Under the pieces are notes generated by a model. That model was not told the origin of the DNA. It did not search any database and saw only the letters and a list, made by a program, of their open reading frames with translations. Position numbers and translations under genes: made by a program. A stretch of DNA of 64,000 nucleotides from contig JAEUHI010000052.1 of NCBI GenBank assembly GCA_016795385.1, positions 20,166 through 84,165 of the forward strand, read 5' to 3'. Within the stretch, counting starts at the first letter, position 1; every line of letters begins with the position of its first letter. Shown piece by piece: positions 37,301 through 45,442 of this stretch. The stretch comes from Verrucomicrobiales bacterium. Lineage in GTDB: Bacteria > Verrucomicrobiota > Verrucomicrobiia > Verrucomicrobiales > DEV007.

Positions 37301-37620
37301 AGCTGATCCCGGCCGAGGAGAAGGAAGAACTGCTCACCGGCGATCCGAAGCGCGGCGAGGAGATCTTCTGGAAACATCCCGTGGCCGGCTGCGTGAACTG
37401 CCACATGCTCGGTGGCAAAGGCAGCCCCGTCGGTCCGGCCCTTGATGGCATCGCCGCGCGCAAGGACGCCGCCTACATCGCCCAGAGTCTCGTCGATCCC
37501 AACGCCGTCCTCGCGGAAAACTACACCGCCACGCCCGTTTCACCCATGCCGCCGATGGCCCTCATCCTGAAACCGCAGGAACTCGAGGACATCAAGGCGT
37601 TCCTGGGCACGCTGAAGTGA
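34336..37620 (+). CDS. ThuA-domain / PVC-type dehydrogenase fused to cytochrome c
   Basis: The 1,094-residue exported protein combines several modules. After a signal peptide (to about 22) comes a ThuA-like domain (about 30-250). A PVC-type membrane-bound dehydrogenase propeller covers about 285-650, with Asp-rich loops EDTDGDGKADKF and KDTDGDDVADVR. HEAT-like helices lie at about 690-800. A carbohydrate-binding-like domain follows at about 830-985 (NLLPNPGMEEVGTDGFPVGW). A c-type cytochrome ends it, with C1019-V-N-C-H1023. This architecture is characteristic of Planctomycetes and Verrucomicrobia and is thought to oxidise sugars in the periplasm. The exact substrate is unknown. Confidence 0.9.
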   Translation: MKNALLALVLALIAFLIPATRADDRSGPVRVLFVGHEAEHHNSGAYAPMLMQALGRDGIWFDYVTTPEAAFGDADFLANYDAVLLYANHEKIDPAHWENLKAFIEGGRGFVPVHCASWCFQNIPEFDQVVGGRFAHHKTAVFRPKTIAPDHESIKDVPGFEAWDETYVHKNHNPTDRTILQVREVAENDNITEPEPWTWIRTQGKGRVFYTASGHDERVWSLPEFHQLLKRGILWSIGDERRATYESFLTQRETEERVKDPNVANYEKRPEPLTFQKPYSPKGSMERTQVPADLKLELFASDPDIGKPIAMAWDERGRCWLAETSDYPHEVVENGVGGDRIRICEDTDGDGKADKFTVFAQGLNIPTGLVFSNGGLIVSQPPRFLFLKDTDGDDVADVREEIMTGWGIGDTHAQASNLHYGYDNWLHGSVGYSGFAGEVGGKQHEFKMGTYRFKPDGSAIEFLHQFTNNTWAQSQNEAGDNFGGTANGAPIFFGGIPQTIVPEGMRAQTAKKINRVDLAHAITPNFRQVDVMGGYTSAAGSAFIHSDNLPERLQGMAMVTEPTMKIVALMDVRPEGAGYTAHDAMNLLASTDEWTSPVYAEVGPDGAVWVADWQNFIIQHNPTPTPDRGGYEAKTGVGGAHENPLRDHSRGRIYRVVWDQATEPKVKSLAGADTATLVATLGSGVQHWRLTAQRLLVEGKKADAAPELVKLVTSNDGNIAAIHALWALHGLGQLDEKTHQTALLAKDARLRRNAIRALGNDDAATKLYFGSGVVTDPDLNTRLAAFVKLAEFPTTGEIQTLVKRLATDTVTQKDEWLTEAVKVLSAVHDAALYTEGPNLLPNPGMEEVGTDGFPVGWTRRDYGGEPKKAGNESAEWSIVSGDKMVKSGKNAFRCITRAPADTSFFADVDLKPNTNYKLSAWVKAHGFRNPSRVSLNDHIGRAETEKVTRQSDWVKVETIFNSKDLPKASINLLHVAWGDSYFDDVSLCELIPAEEKEELLTGDPKRGEEIFWKHPVAGCVNCHMLGGKGSPVGPALDGIAARKDAAYIAQSLVDPNAVLAENYTATPVSPMPPMALILKPQELEDIKAFLGTLK

Positions 37621-37627
37621 CAGGGTT

Positions 37628-37645
37628 GGGTCGTCGAGTCGACCC
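37628..37645. terminator. possible hairpin between convergent genes
   Basis: GGGTCG and CGACCC can pair with a 6-base loop just after the stop of the ThuA/PVC gene and 27 bp before the end of the convergent fpg-type gene. There is no T tract. Confidence 0.3.
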
Positions 37646-37671
37646 TGTCCGGTTCCCGTGACCCGTGCCCC

Positions 37672-38478
37672 TCACCCCTGGCACTTCGGGCACCAGCAGG
37701 TCGTGCGTCCACGGAGATCCTCGCGCACGAGCAGGGTCCGACATCCCCGGCGCGGACAGATCCCCCCGTCGCGCCAGCGGTGATTCATCAACCAGGCATC
37801 GGAGAGATCACCCCAATCCGTGCCGATGACCCGAATCGCCTCGCGGGAGACACGGCGGGTTTCTTTCCAGATGTCGTCGAGACGCTTGTCCTCGAGATCG
37901 CCCGCCAACGTGTGCGGCGGAATCCGCATCTGCCAACAGATCTCGTCGGCCATCCAGTTCCCGATGCCGGGAAAACCACGCTGATCGAGGAGCAGCGTCT
38001 TCAGCGGCGTCTTTGGAAATCGTCGCACGAATTCCCTCACGCGCTTTTTGGTGAAGCGGGGATCGAGCGGTTGCGGCGGCAATTCCCGCCACCACGCGGG
38101 CGGCTCCCCGTCGTCGACGAGGTCGAGACTGAGTTTGCCAAACATCCGGTAATCGCTGAAGACGAGCGATCGATCGCCAAGATCGAGCACGAGGTGTTCG
38201 TGTTTCGCGGGGTCATGACCACCGGGGGCGGTGCGGAGTTCACCCGACATCCCGAGATGCAGTCCCAGCCAGGCACCGCCGGAAAAGGAGAAGAGCATCT
38301 GTTTTCCGTGGGCATGGCTCCGGAGAAAGGTGCGCCCGCGCAGCCCTTTCTCCACGGCCGCCGAGGGGATGTCGCGGTAGATGCGCGCGGAGGGATGGGT
38401 GTGGACCCGGTCGACCTGACCGCCGATTCCGGGATCCCACTGCTTGCGGTAATATTCGACTTCGGCGAGTTCGGGCAT
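37672..38478 (-). CDS. mutM: Fpg/Nei-family DNA glycosylase
   Basis: The 268-residue enzyme removes oxidised bases and nicks the abasic site. It starts MPELAEVE, giving the catalytic Pro2 and Glu3. The conserved Lys in HGKQMLFSF is near residue 59. The H2TH region lies around FPGIGNWMADEICW. The C-terminal zinc finger has C-x4-C (CPRRGC) and C-x2-C (CPKC) with an extra Cys before it. Length is typical. The distinction between Fpg and Nei cannot be made with certainty; the MPELAEVE start favours Fpg. Confidence 0.85.
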   Translation of the reverse strand: MPELAEVEYYRKQWDPGIGGQVDRVHTHPSARIYRDIPSAAVEKGLRGRTFLRSHAHGKQMLFSFSGGAWLGLHLGMSGELRTAPGGHDPAKHEHLVLDLGDRSLVFSDYRMFGKLSLDLVDDGEPPAWWRELPPQPLDPRFTKKRVREFVRRFPKTPLKTLLLDQRGFPGIGNWMADEICWQMRIPPHTLAGDLEDKRLDDIWKETRRVSREAIRVIGTDWGDLSDAWLMNHRWRDGGICPRRGCRTLLVREDLRGRTTCWCPKCQG

Positions 38479-38706
38479 GACCGATCAAGATACGACCGAA
38501 AGGTGATGCCGGGACGGGAATTCACGGCCTCCCGCCACCCGAAATCGATCCCCAGCAACAAGGTCTGCGCGGCCCATGGGTCGCAGAATAACCTGGCACT
38601 TTCGCGAAAGTTGCAGAGACGGGCTTTGATGATCTGCGTCACACGAATGTCGATCATTCGCAGAGAACAAGCGCATGCACTTGCGAGCACATGGTCGCTC
38701 CGCTGA

Positions 38707-40704
38707 TCACTGCCTCACTTCCATTCCGCTGATCCGGCTTTTCCGCTTTCGACCTTGCCGCCACCCGACTGCCGAGCCGACCGCGACCAAGGTCAGCCAG
38801 GTTGCCGGTTCCGGGACGGCGGTGAGGGTGATCGCGGTCGGGCCATACTGGATCTGATAGCCTGAGACGATCGCCCCATCGGACAACCCGTTGAAGGTGC
38901 CGGTGCGGCTCGCGTATTGGGCGATGGTGTAGGTGTGGGAAGGCGTGAAGGTGCCGAACCGGGCGAGATCGAGAGAGACATTGTTCAGGGTCAAGGCTCC
39001 TCCGATGCTGACGAGGTCCGCGCTGCCATTGACATTCTCCACCAGATCGACCAGCCAGGTGACGTGATTGAAAGTGACGTCCGTGACGAAGGTGAGCGTC
39101 CCCACGCTCGCCACGACGTCGCCGCTGACGACCCTGCCGGCGCTGATCCGATCGGTGCCGAGACCACCGTTGATCCCGTTCACCACCGTGGCCCCCGTCG
39201 TGCCCGTGCCTCCGAGGGTGGCGCCATCCGCGATCGCGATCGCCCCGGTCGCCGCTCCCTGGGATCCGTTGATTTCGAGAATGCCGCCATTGAGGTTCGT
39301 GGCTCCGGTGTAGGTGTTCGCCCCTGTCAGGATCCATCGACCGGTGCCGTTTTTGACGAGCGAGACCACCGCCGGGGAGGCGTTGTTGGAGAGAATTCCG
39401 GCGAGCAGGTTTTCGCCTCCATTGCTCCCCGTGAGGACCAGTGAACGCGCCGCACTACCCGTCCCCGAACTGAGAGCACCGGCATTTGTGAAGCGCAGCG
39501 TGCCGCCGCCCGAGCCTGAGGCATCGATCGTCGCGCCGTTGGTGTTGATCGTGAAAAGACGATCGGTGCTCTGCGGTGTGGCCCCTTCGTAGCGCAAGGT
39601 GCCTCCGTTGAACTCCAGCAAACCCACCGTGTTGTTCGCCGCACCGATGGAACTCGCCTGACCTCCGTTTGCCAGACTCGCCACGACCAAGGTCCCTTGA
39701 TTGATCCGCGTCGCTCCGGTGAAGCTGCTCGTCGTGGAGGTGAGGGCCCAGATCGCGGCCCCGAGCTTCGTCAAAGATCCCGCTCCCGTGATCTGCGAGG
39801 CGAAGGTGTTGGCGGCGCCCGTGTAGGTGCCCGTGAATTGGATCGTATGGCTCCCGAAGGATCCGGCGTTGTTGAAATGGATCGCCCCGGTCCCGTTGTT
39901 CGCGATCTGCACCACCGGCGTCGTCGTGGCTCCGGCGGCCGCCTTGAACAAACGATCGGTGGAGCCCCCCGCTCCGGTGTGGGTGAGATGCATCGTGCTG
40001 GAAAGTCCACCCACCGTGATGTCGCCGCCGCCCGCGCCGAAGCTGCTCGCCGTTCCGGCATTCGCCAAGGTGGTGAAGTTCACGTTCGCCTGGCTGATCG
40101 AGACCGGGCCGGTGAAAGCGTTCGCCCCGCCGAGAGTGATGCTGTTGCCAAAGCCTCCCGCCCGGAGCGTCACCGCGCCCCCGCCCGAAATCACGACATT
40201 CGAGAGGTTGAGCCCGTTGGTGCTGTTCGTGCTCAGGAGCAGGGCGCGCCCGTTGGTATCGATCTCGGTGGTGATCGTCGTGGTATTGGCCAAGGTAAAG
40301 GTGGCGTCCGCTCCCATCACGATCTTCGCCACGGAAATCTGATTGGTGCCCGCGGCGGAGACACCTCCCGTGCCGACTTGGAGCGTGCCGCCGCCCGAAA
40401 ATGTCGTGCCTCCGCTGAACGTGATGCCGGCCAGCGAATAGCTTCCGCTCAGCTCCGGCTGGAAAGTCACCGGCGTGGCATTGAACAGAGCCTGATCGGT
40501 GGTGAGATCATTCACCGGAGCCTGCCCGCCATCCCAGTTCGCCCCGTCGGTGAAGGAAACGTTCGTGCTCCCATTCCAAGTGACCGTCGCCGCGTCCGCG
40601 ATCGTTCCGCACGGGAAAAGACACGCCACGAAGCAAGGAAAACGCCACCCCCCGGGGCGGGTGCCGGTTGTTCCTGTCGTCGAGCCTTGGGACCTCTGAT
40701 CCAC
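38707..40704 (-). CDS. autotransporter-repeat protein with PEP-CTERM sorting tail
   Basis: The exported protein has a beta-helix made of autotransporter-associated strand repeats, such as GTGRWILTGANTYTGATNLN and GAGSLTKLGAAIWAL. The C-terminus is a PEP-CTERM signal: VPEPATWLT, a hydrophobic helix, and the basic end RQGRKRKSR. This directs cleavage and surface anchoring by an exosortase. The N-terminal signal stretch (WRFPCFVACLFPCGTIADA) begins near residue 20. No ATG lies close by, so I place the start at the GTG at 40704 (665 residues); a TTG at 40722 is possible. The frame runs much further upstream, but that part overlaps the protease gene on the other strand and is not coding-like. Confidence 0.75.
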   Translation of the reverse strand: MDQRSQGSTTGTTGTRPGGWRFPCFVACLFPCGTIADAATVTWNGSTNVSFTDGANWDGGQAPVNDLTTDQALFNATPVTFQPELSGSYSLAGITFSGGTTFSGGGTLQVGTGGVSAAGTNQISVAKIVMGADATFTLANTTTITTEIDTNGRALLLSTNSTNGLNLSNVVISGGGAVTLRAGGFGNSITLGGANAFTGPVSISQANVNFTTLANAGTASSFGAGGGDITVGGLSSTMHLTHTGAGGSTDRLFKAAAGATTTPVVQIANNGTGAIHFNNAGSFGSHTIQFTGTYTGAANTFASQITGAGSLTKLGAAIWALTSTTSSFTGATRINQGTLVVASLANGGQASSIGAANNTVGLLEFNGGTLRYEGATPQSTDRLFTINTNGATIDASGSGGGTLRFTNAGALSSGTGSAARSLVLTGSNGGENLLAGILSNNASPAVVSLVKNGTGRWILTGANTYTGATNLNGGILEINGSQGAATGAIAIADGATLGGTGTTGATVVNGINGGLGTDRISAGRVVSGDVVASVGTLTFVTDVTFNHVTWLVDLVENVNGSADLVSIGGALTLNNVSLDLARFGTFTPSHTYTIAQYASRTGTFNGLSDGAIVSGYQIQYGPTAITLTAVPEPATWLTLVAVGSAVGWRQGRKRKSRISGMEVRQ

Positions 40705-40842
40705 GGGACGCCATTTGAGCAAATCCCGTTCCAAATGCGGGAGCCCGTCTCCTTGCAAACCCCTCGCACCGCACCGATCCGGCAAAGCGGCATTTGCGAC
40801 TCCGCCCCCTCGCCTGTAGCGTTCTCTTCGGATCCTCTCAAG

Positions 40843-42186
40843 ATGTCCTCTCGCCCGCGCACCGACCTCCTCCTTTCGATCACCCTGGTGATCAGCGCGT
40901 TGGCGATCGGCGGGTGGATGGTGTGGCGTTCCCTCGAGAGGCCCGATTCCGGAGGTGGCGACGATCCCGGCGTCGTCCGCACGATCGACGCAGCGGGAGA
41001 TTCCCTTGACCAAATTTCGCCACCAGAAAATCCACCGACACTCGCGCCGAATCTTTCCACGGCCGCGCTTGATGCCTTGGCGGATCAACTCGCCCTCCCC
41101 CACGCCCGCCCGAACGAGGCCCTCCTCACCTTCGGCGATCCCGCAGCCCTCGCGAAATTCCTTTCCCGCGCGTCGGAGGCGGGACTCGAGGTGACCGGGC
41201 CGTTCGATGGAGCTCTCACCCTGAGGATCGGCTTTCGATCCTTCGCCGACCTTCGGAATCTTCTCGCGGCACAGGAAGGGGAAAGTCCCGGCCTCAGCGC
41301 GAATTTCCATGTGGGCATCCCCGATCTCAAGACTCCTCCCCCCGCCGGAGGGACCGGCACCGCTCCTTTCGAGTCAGGGCTGTTGCAGTCGCTGGGGATC
41401 GAAGCCGGCACCGATCGCAGCACCTGGGGCGCGGGAGTCACCGTGGCCGTGATCGATTCGGGCATCTCGCCTCATCCCGCTTTTCGCGAGGGACAGATCA
41501 CCCATCTCGATCTCACCTCGGGCGAGGATGCTTTCAACACCCACGGCACCGCGATGGCTTCGCTTGTCGCCGGCAGCGCCCCCGGGGCCGAGGGCCTTGC
41601 GCCCGGAGCCGATCTTCTCGATTTGCGGATCGCGGGAAAAGACGGCCTCAGCGACAGCTTCCTCCTCGCCCAAGGCATCCACACGGCGATGGATCGCGGA
41701 GCCGATGTCATCAACATCAGCATGGCCACCTATGGCGACGCCCGGCCTATCGCCGAAGCCATCGCCGAGGCGATCCGGCGCGGAATCACCGTCGTCGCCG
41801 CCGTGGGCAACGATGCGGCCGGCACGAAAGCGTGGCCCGCCGCCTATCCCGGCGTCATCTCCGTCAGCGGTGTCGCCGCCGATGGCAGCCTCGCCTACTT
41901 TTCCAACAGCGGACGCCCCACCCTCTCCGCGCCTTCCGTCGGCGTGCCCTCCGCCTACCACGATGGATCCGCCGCCCTTCTCGCCATCGGCAACGGCACC
42001 TCACAGGCCGCCGCCCTCGTCAGTGGAGCCGCCGCCGCCTTCCGCTCGCGGGGACTCGACGTCCCCACCGCCCTCACCCGCAACGCCCGTCCGGGGTCGG
42101 GCAGGAAAGAGGAAATCGGTGCGGGAATTCTCTACCTGCCCGCGCTCAACACTTACCGACCGGTCACCAAAGACCGGTCCCGATGA
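40843..42186 (+). CDS. membrane-anchored subtilisin-like serine protease
   Basis: The 447-residue protease has an N-terminal membrane helix (about 9-28), a propeptide-like region and an S8 domain from about 190. The catalytic triad is D205 (VIDSGI), H234 (NTHGTAMAS) and S387 (GNGTSQAAA), with N323 (VGNDAA) as the oxyanion residue. It should act outside the cytoplasm, tethered to the membrane. It starts about 138 bp from the divergent PEP-CTERM gene. A shared link is possible but unproven. The final residues overlap a short hairpin-forming sequence (CCGGTC/GACCGG). Confidence 0.9.
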   Translation: MSSRPRTDLLLSITLVISALAIGGWMVWRSLERPDSGGGDDPGVVRTIDAAGDSLDQISPPENPPTLAPNLSTAALDALADQLALPHARPNEALLTFGDPAALAKFLSRASEAGLEVTGPFDGALTLRIGFRSFADLRNLLAAQEGESPGLSANFHVGIPDLKTPPPAGGTGTAPFESGLLQSLGIEAGTDRSTWGAGVTVAVIDSGISPHPAFREGQITHLDLTSGEDAFNTHGTAMASLVAGSAPGAEGLAPGADLLDLRIAGKDGLSDSFLLAQGIHTAMDRGADVINISMATYGDARPIAEAIAEAIRRGITVVAAVGNDAAGTKAWPAAYPGVISVSGVAADGSLAYFSNSGRPTLSAPSVGVPSAYHDGSAALLAIGNGTSQAAALVSGAAAAFRSRGLDVPTALTRNARPGSGRKEEIGAGILYLPALNTYRPVTKDRSR

Positions 42187-42198
42187 AACGAGGCCGGC

Positions 42199-43155
42199 TC
42201 ACCCGGGAAACCGTTGGCCGCCTTCGCCCCGGTGCATCTGCCGCTCGGTGAGTCGCGAGACCACCTGCCAGACGAAGACAAGCAGCGGGAGGTTGATGGC
42301 CACGGTGACGAGGTCCAACATCACGGCTGCTTCCTCCATCCCGTTCATCGTGAGCCGGAGGGAGATGTTTCCCATGATGTTCGAAACGATCCAGAAGCCC
42401 CACCACGCGGGCAGCAAGGACGGGACCTTCTCCTCGTCGAAAGTCGTCTGCCACGCCTCTTTCAAGGCATGATAGGGCTTCACGAGATTGGCAAACGGAA
42501 TGAAATACCAGCCGACCGCCCAACCGGGTGAGATGGTGTTGAAACGGCCCCCGAAGGCATGAGCATTCGCCACGACCCGATGCGTCCACATCGAGAAAAA
42601 GACCGCGGAGAGCACCAGGGAAATCAGGATCACCAAACCCGTCAACGCCGCGAGCAGATCGGCCGGGGTCAGCACTTCCGGATCACTCTCCGGGGCGAGA
42701 AGCTCGATCAGAGGCATGATCGCACCCGATACGGTCATCGACAGCATCGCGAACTTCGCGAGGGTCGCACGCATTTTGGGTGTTTGATAGGCGTAGCCGT
42801 TCAGACGACCGGCCGGCGGTTGGAGCGACGGAGCGGACCCTTCGCGGAGCCCCTGCACAAAGGCATCCTTGTGCTCGGGAGCGACCGAGACTTCACCATA
42901 ATGCAGCATCTGGCTCGCCGGCAGGACCCGTCCCGAAACGGCGCAGGTCGCCATCGCTTCGGACGGGAACGATGACATCCCGCCCCTTTCCGAAAAACCC
43001 TCGGGAAACACCGATGAGAGTGGCTGCCAGTTCGGCAGGCCATCCCGCCAGACCAAGGACTCCGCGGTCAACTCTCCGGCGTCGAGCATTTCCCGGAGAC
43101 GGACCTCCGTCATCGGTCCCACCTGGATCCCTTCTTTTGCGGCATACCAATCCAT
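42199..43155 (-). CDS. GYF_2 and DUF4328 membrane protein
   Basis: The ATG at 43155 (MDWYAAKEGIQVGPMTE) starts a 318-residue protein. The first 55 residues form a GYF_2 domain (WYAAKEGIQVGPMTEVRLRE, then LVWRDGLPNWQPL). A cytosolic linker follows, then about four membrane helices from residue 130 to 305 resembling DUF4328 (HRVVANAHAFGG, SPGWAVGWYFIPFANLVKPYH). This combination is common in bacteria as a membrane protein of unknown function. It is convergent with the protease gene. Confidence 0.85.
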   Translation of the reverse strand: MDWYAAKEGIQVGPMTEVRLREMLDAGELTAESLVWRDGLPNWQPLSSVFPEGFSERGGMSSFPSEAMATCAVSGRVLPASQMLHYGEVSVAPEHKDAFVQGLREGSAPSLQPPAGRLNGYAYQTPKMRATLAKFAMLSMTVSGAIMPLIELLAPESDPEVLTPADLLAALTGLVILISLVLSAVFFSMWTHRVVANAHAFGGRFNTISPGWAVGWYFIPFANLVKPYHALKEAWQTTFDEEKVPSLLPAWWGFWIVSNIMGNISLRLTMNGMEEAAVMLDLVTVAINLPLLVFVWQVVSRLTERQMHRGEGGQRFPG

Positions 43156-43284
43156 GGAAAAGCGGTAGGCGTGCGACGAGTCTCTTGCAACCGCCTTCAC
43201 CGCCCCGAGCGGATTCTTTGCGCCACCCACGCCCCTCGCCTCAAGCCTTGCCCGATGTCGAAATTCATCGTATAATTTCCATAA

Positions 43285-43884
43285 TTGAGAACCGTCTTCT
43301 TTTGCCTCGCCCTTGGGTTGATCGGCTGGATGTTGATCCAGCCTTTCCGGGCGATCTCCCATCCACCCGGTGTCCTCGCGCCCGGTGATCCGGTGCAATT
43401 GACGCTCCCTGAAAACGCGCCCGAAATTCGTCTCAAGGGATGGACGCTCACCCCTCTCGCCACTTATTCGATCCACGCACGGGTCCTTTCGAAGCGAAAA
43501 TACTCCTCCGACTCCACCTCGGCGATCTCACCTCTCGACTTTCTCGTCGGCTGGGGACCGATGTCCGATAGCTCGATCCTCGGGACGATGTCTTTCCGCC
43601 AGAGTCAGCGTTTTGGTTATTGGCAACCTGGTCAGAACACACCGCTTTCTCCGGCTGAGATCGCAAGCCATGCCGCAAACATCCACCTCATTCCCGCGAA
43701 CGATGCGGTGAGGGATCGCCTCGCTTCGCTCCGGGTGGGTTCCCTCGTGCAATTACGGGGCAAACTCGTCGAAGCCACCCTCGCGGGCAACAAGGGTGCC
43801 CCATGGCGCAGTTCCCTCACCCGTACCGATACCGGCAATCATTCCTGCGAGATCCTCTACGTCGAGTCGGTCGCGGGGCGATGA
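43285..43884 (+). CDS. conserved secreted or membrane protein of unknown function
   Basis: The 199-residue product starts at TTG 43285. After one N-terminal hydrophobic segment it contains LKGWTLTPLATYSIHARVLS, DFLVGWGPMSD, SHAANIHLIPA and WRSSLTRTDTGNHSCEIL. These fit a conserved bacterial family of unknown function in which the WGPMSD, NxHLIPA and SLTRTDTG motifs recur. It is divergent from the GYF_2 gene. No catalytic role can be assigned. Confidence 0.75.
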   Translation: MRTVFFCLALGLIGWMLIQPFRAISHPPGVLAPGDPVQLTLPENAPEIRLKGWTLTPLATYSIHARVLSKRKYSSDSTSAISPLDFLVGWGPMSDSSILGTMSFRQSQRFGYWQPGQNTPLSPAEIASHAANIHLIPANDAVRDRLASLRVGSLVQLRGKLVEATLAGNKGAPWRSSLTRTDTGNHSCEILYVESVAGR

Positions 43885-43959
43885 TGTTCCTTCCGCCGGA
43901 AGGCGGGTTCGAAAGCGATCGCGACGTCCCAGGCATCGAAACGAACGCGCCCGCCTCCA

Positions 43960-44379
43960 TTACTCGATCAATCCACTCGAGCGAAGTGACTCCATCGAGG
44001 CTCGCAGCCGTTTCACCTCCTCCGTCAGCTCTCTCAATGCCGTGAGGCGCTCCCTCTCGGCGATGGCCGCCTCCAGTTTGGCGAGTTCGCTGCGTGCCGC
44101 CTCCGCCTTGGCCGTATCACCAGCCGCGGTGTGGACCGCAACGTTGTTTTTCAACGCAGCCTTGGTGGCTTCGTCATCGAGATCTCCATTCCGGATCGAA
44201 TGCTTCAAGTTCTCGAATCGACGTTTCTTGTCGTGATAGTCCCGATCGAGTTTTTCCGGCTGGGGAAAGGTGTTCAACCAATAGTTCTTCACCATTTCCG
44301 GGGTGAGGATCCTCCCTGTCTGAGCCTTCAAGGACGCCACGGCAACCAATAGGAAGATGACACCAAGGAACGACTTCAT
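43960..44379 (-). CDS. small secreted coiled-coil protein
   Basis: The ATG at 44379 (MKSFLGVIFLLVAVASLKAQ) gives a signal peptide and then about 120 residues that are almost entirely helical. They are rich in Lys, Glu and Ala and form a coiled coil over about 75-135 (LAKLEAAIAERERLTAL). No family is recognised. It may be a periplasmic chaperone-like or structural protein. Confidence 0.6.
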   Translation of the reverse strand: MKSFLGVIFLLVAVASLKAQTGRILTPEMVKNYWLNTFPQPEKLDRDYHDKKRRFENLKHSIRNGDLDDEATKAALKNNVAVHTAAGDTAKAEAARSELAKLEAAIAERERLTALRELTEEVKRLRASMESLRSSGLIE

Positions 44380-44512
44380 GCCCGGATCTTGCCAGTTTTC
44401 CAAACGAAGCGCAAGCCCCCGCTCAAGGGTCGCGGCCACGCGCGATCCCAGCGGGGCCAGAGGCGCCCGGCGTGAAAATGTGAAAGCCAGTGGCTCTCCA
44501 CCGCGCCTCCCC

Positions 44513-44989
44513 TCACGGTGCCGCATCGACCATCTCCGAGATCTCGGCATGCGTGACCGGCTCCGTACGCGCCGCGTGTTTCTCCCGCCAGGCCGCCACC
44601 TGCTCCGCGGTGATCACGTCCTCGTGGCCTCCGAACTGATTGCGGATCCACGTCATCACCGCGGCGAGACTGCGATCATCGTAGACCGGCGCCATCGATC
44701 CCATCGCGGTGGAATAGGTCTCGGACTCCCGCTGGATTCCCTTCAGAATGATCAGGGCAAGTCCCTCGGGGCTGCGCTTCACGAGTTCCGAGTCCCCATA
44801 GGGCGGGGCGACCATCACTCCCTCGCGGGAAACGCCTTTTCCATCCATGCCGTGACAGGCGGCACACGACATCGCCTTCATCCGCCCGAGCCGCATCGCC
44901 GCCGCTTTCTCGTCGGCAGACGCGGACGCGGGAAAAGTGATGGCAGACAGGGTGAGAGCAGCGAGCAGGGAGGAGGTAGAGCGATTCAT
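44513..44989 (-). CDS. small periplasmic cytochrome c
   Basis: The 158-residue exported protein has a signal peptide (to about residue 25) and a single heme-binding motif C42-A-A-C-H46 followed by GMDGKG, typical of class I cytochromes c. MGSMAPVYDD supplies a candidate Met ligand. The C-terminal 40 residues are an extra helical tail. It probably shuttles electrons in the periplasm, possibly to or from the dehydrogenases encoded elsewhere in the window. No oxidase genes are next to it. Confidence 0.85.
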   Translation of the reverse strand: MNRSTSSLLAALTLSAITFPASASADEKAAAMRLGRMKAMSCAACHGMDGKGVSREGVMVAPPYGDSELVKRSPEGLALIILKGIQRESETYSTAMGSMAPVYDDRSLAAVMTWIRNQFGGHEDVITAEQVAAWREKHAARTEPVTHAEISEMVDAAP

Positions 44990-45079
44990 CGGTCGAAAAG
45001 GAGGTCGGCGCCTAGCGAACGTCTCTCGCGCCGGGATGGATTCATGTTTTTGGAAAAAAAGAGCCTGCCGATGTCTCGG

Positions 45080-45442
45080 TCAAACTTCGCTTTCAGGTCC
45101 GGGTTTCCCGGTTGCTTCGCCCGAAGGAAGAGCGGACGAGCTTTTCACGAACTTGTTGCCGCGCAGCACTTCTGCGGAGGTCAGCCAAGCGATGACGGCA
45201 AAATCCTCGAAATACCGTTCCGCGACCTCCTCGAGGATCGCGTCGGCCGTTTCCTCGGACACGATCACCTCGAACTTGACGTTGCGTCCCTCGAAATCGC
45301 TCGCCCGTCGTCCGCGGGATCCGCGTCCTTCGACCCGGGTCATCGTGTAGCCCGTCGCCCCGAGCCGGAGGATGAGTTCCGCGATTTCCTCACGGAGGAG
45401 GCTCTCGCTGATGACGGTCAGTTTGCAGAGGGTGACTTTCAT
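45080..45442 (-). CDS. sbtB: PII-like regulator SbtB
   Basis: The 120-residue protein has the PII-like ferredoxin fold: MKVTLCKLTVISESLL, then GATGYTMTRVEGRGSRG (T-loop base), and FEVIVSEETADAILEEV. It overlaps the sbtA stop by 4 bp, the standard arrangement for SbtB, which binds adenine nucleotides and gates the bicarbonate transporter SbtA. The C-terminal tail lacks the CGPEGC-like redox loop of some cyanobacterial forms. Assignment rests mainly on context plus fold. Confidence 0.85.
   Translation of the reverse strand: MKVTLCKLTVISESLLREEIAELILRLGATGYTMTRVEGRGSRGRRASDFEGRNVKFEVIVSEETADAILEEVAERYFEDFAVIAWLTSAEVLRGNKFVKSSSALPSGEATGKPGPESEV

Noticed and set aside
40705..41310. Upstream extension of the PEP-CTERM frame.
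   Set aside because: It lies over the subtilisin gene, is Arg-rich and has no domain; the signal-peptide-like segment begins downstream.
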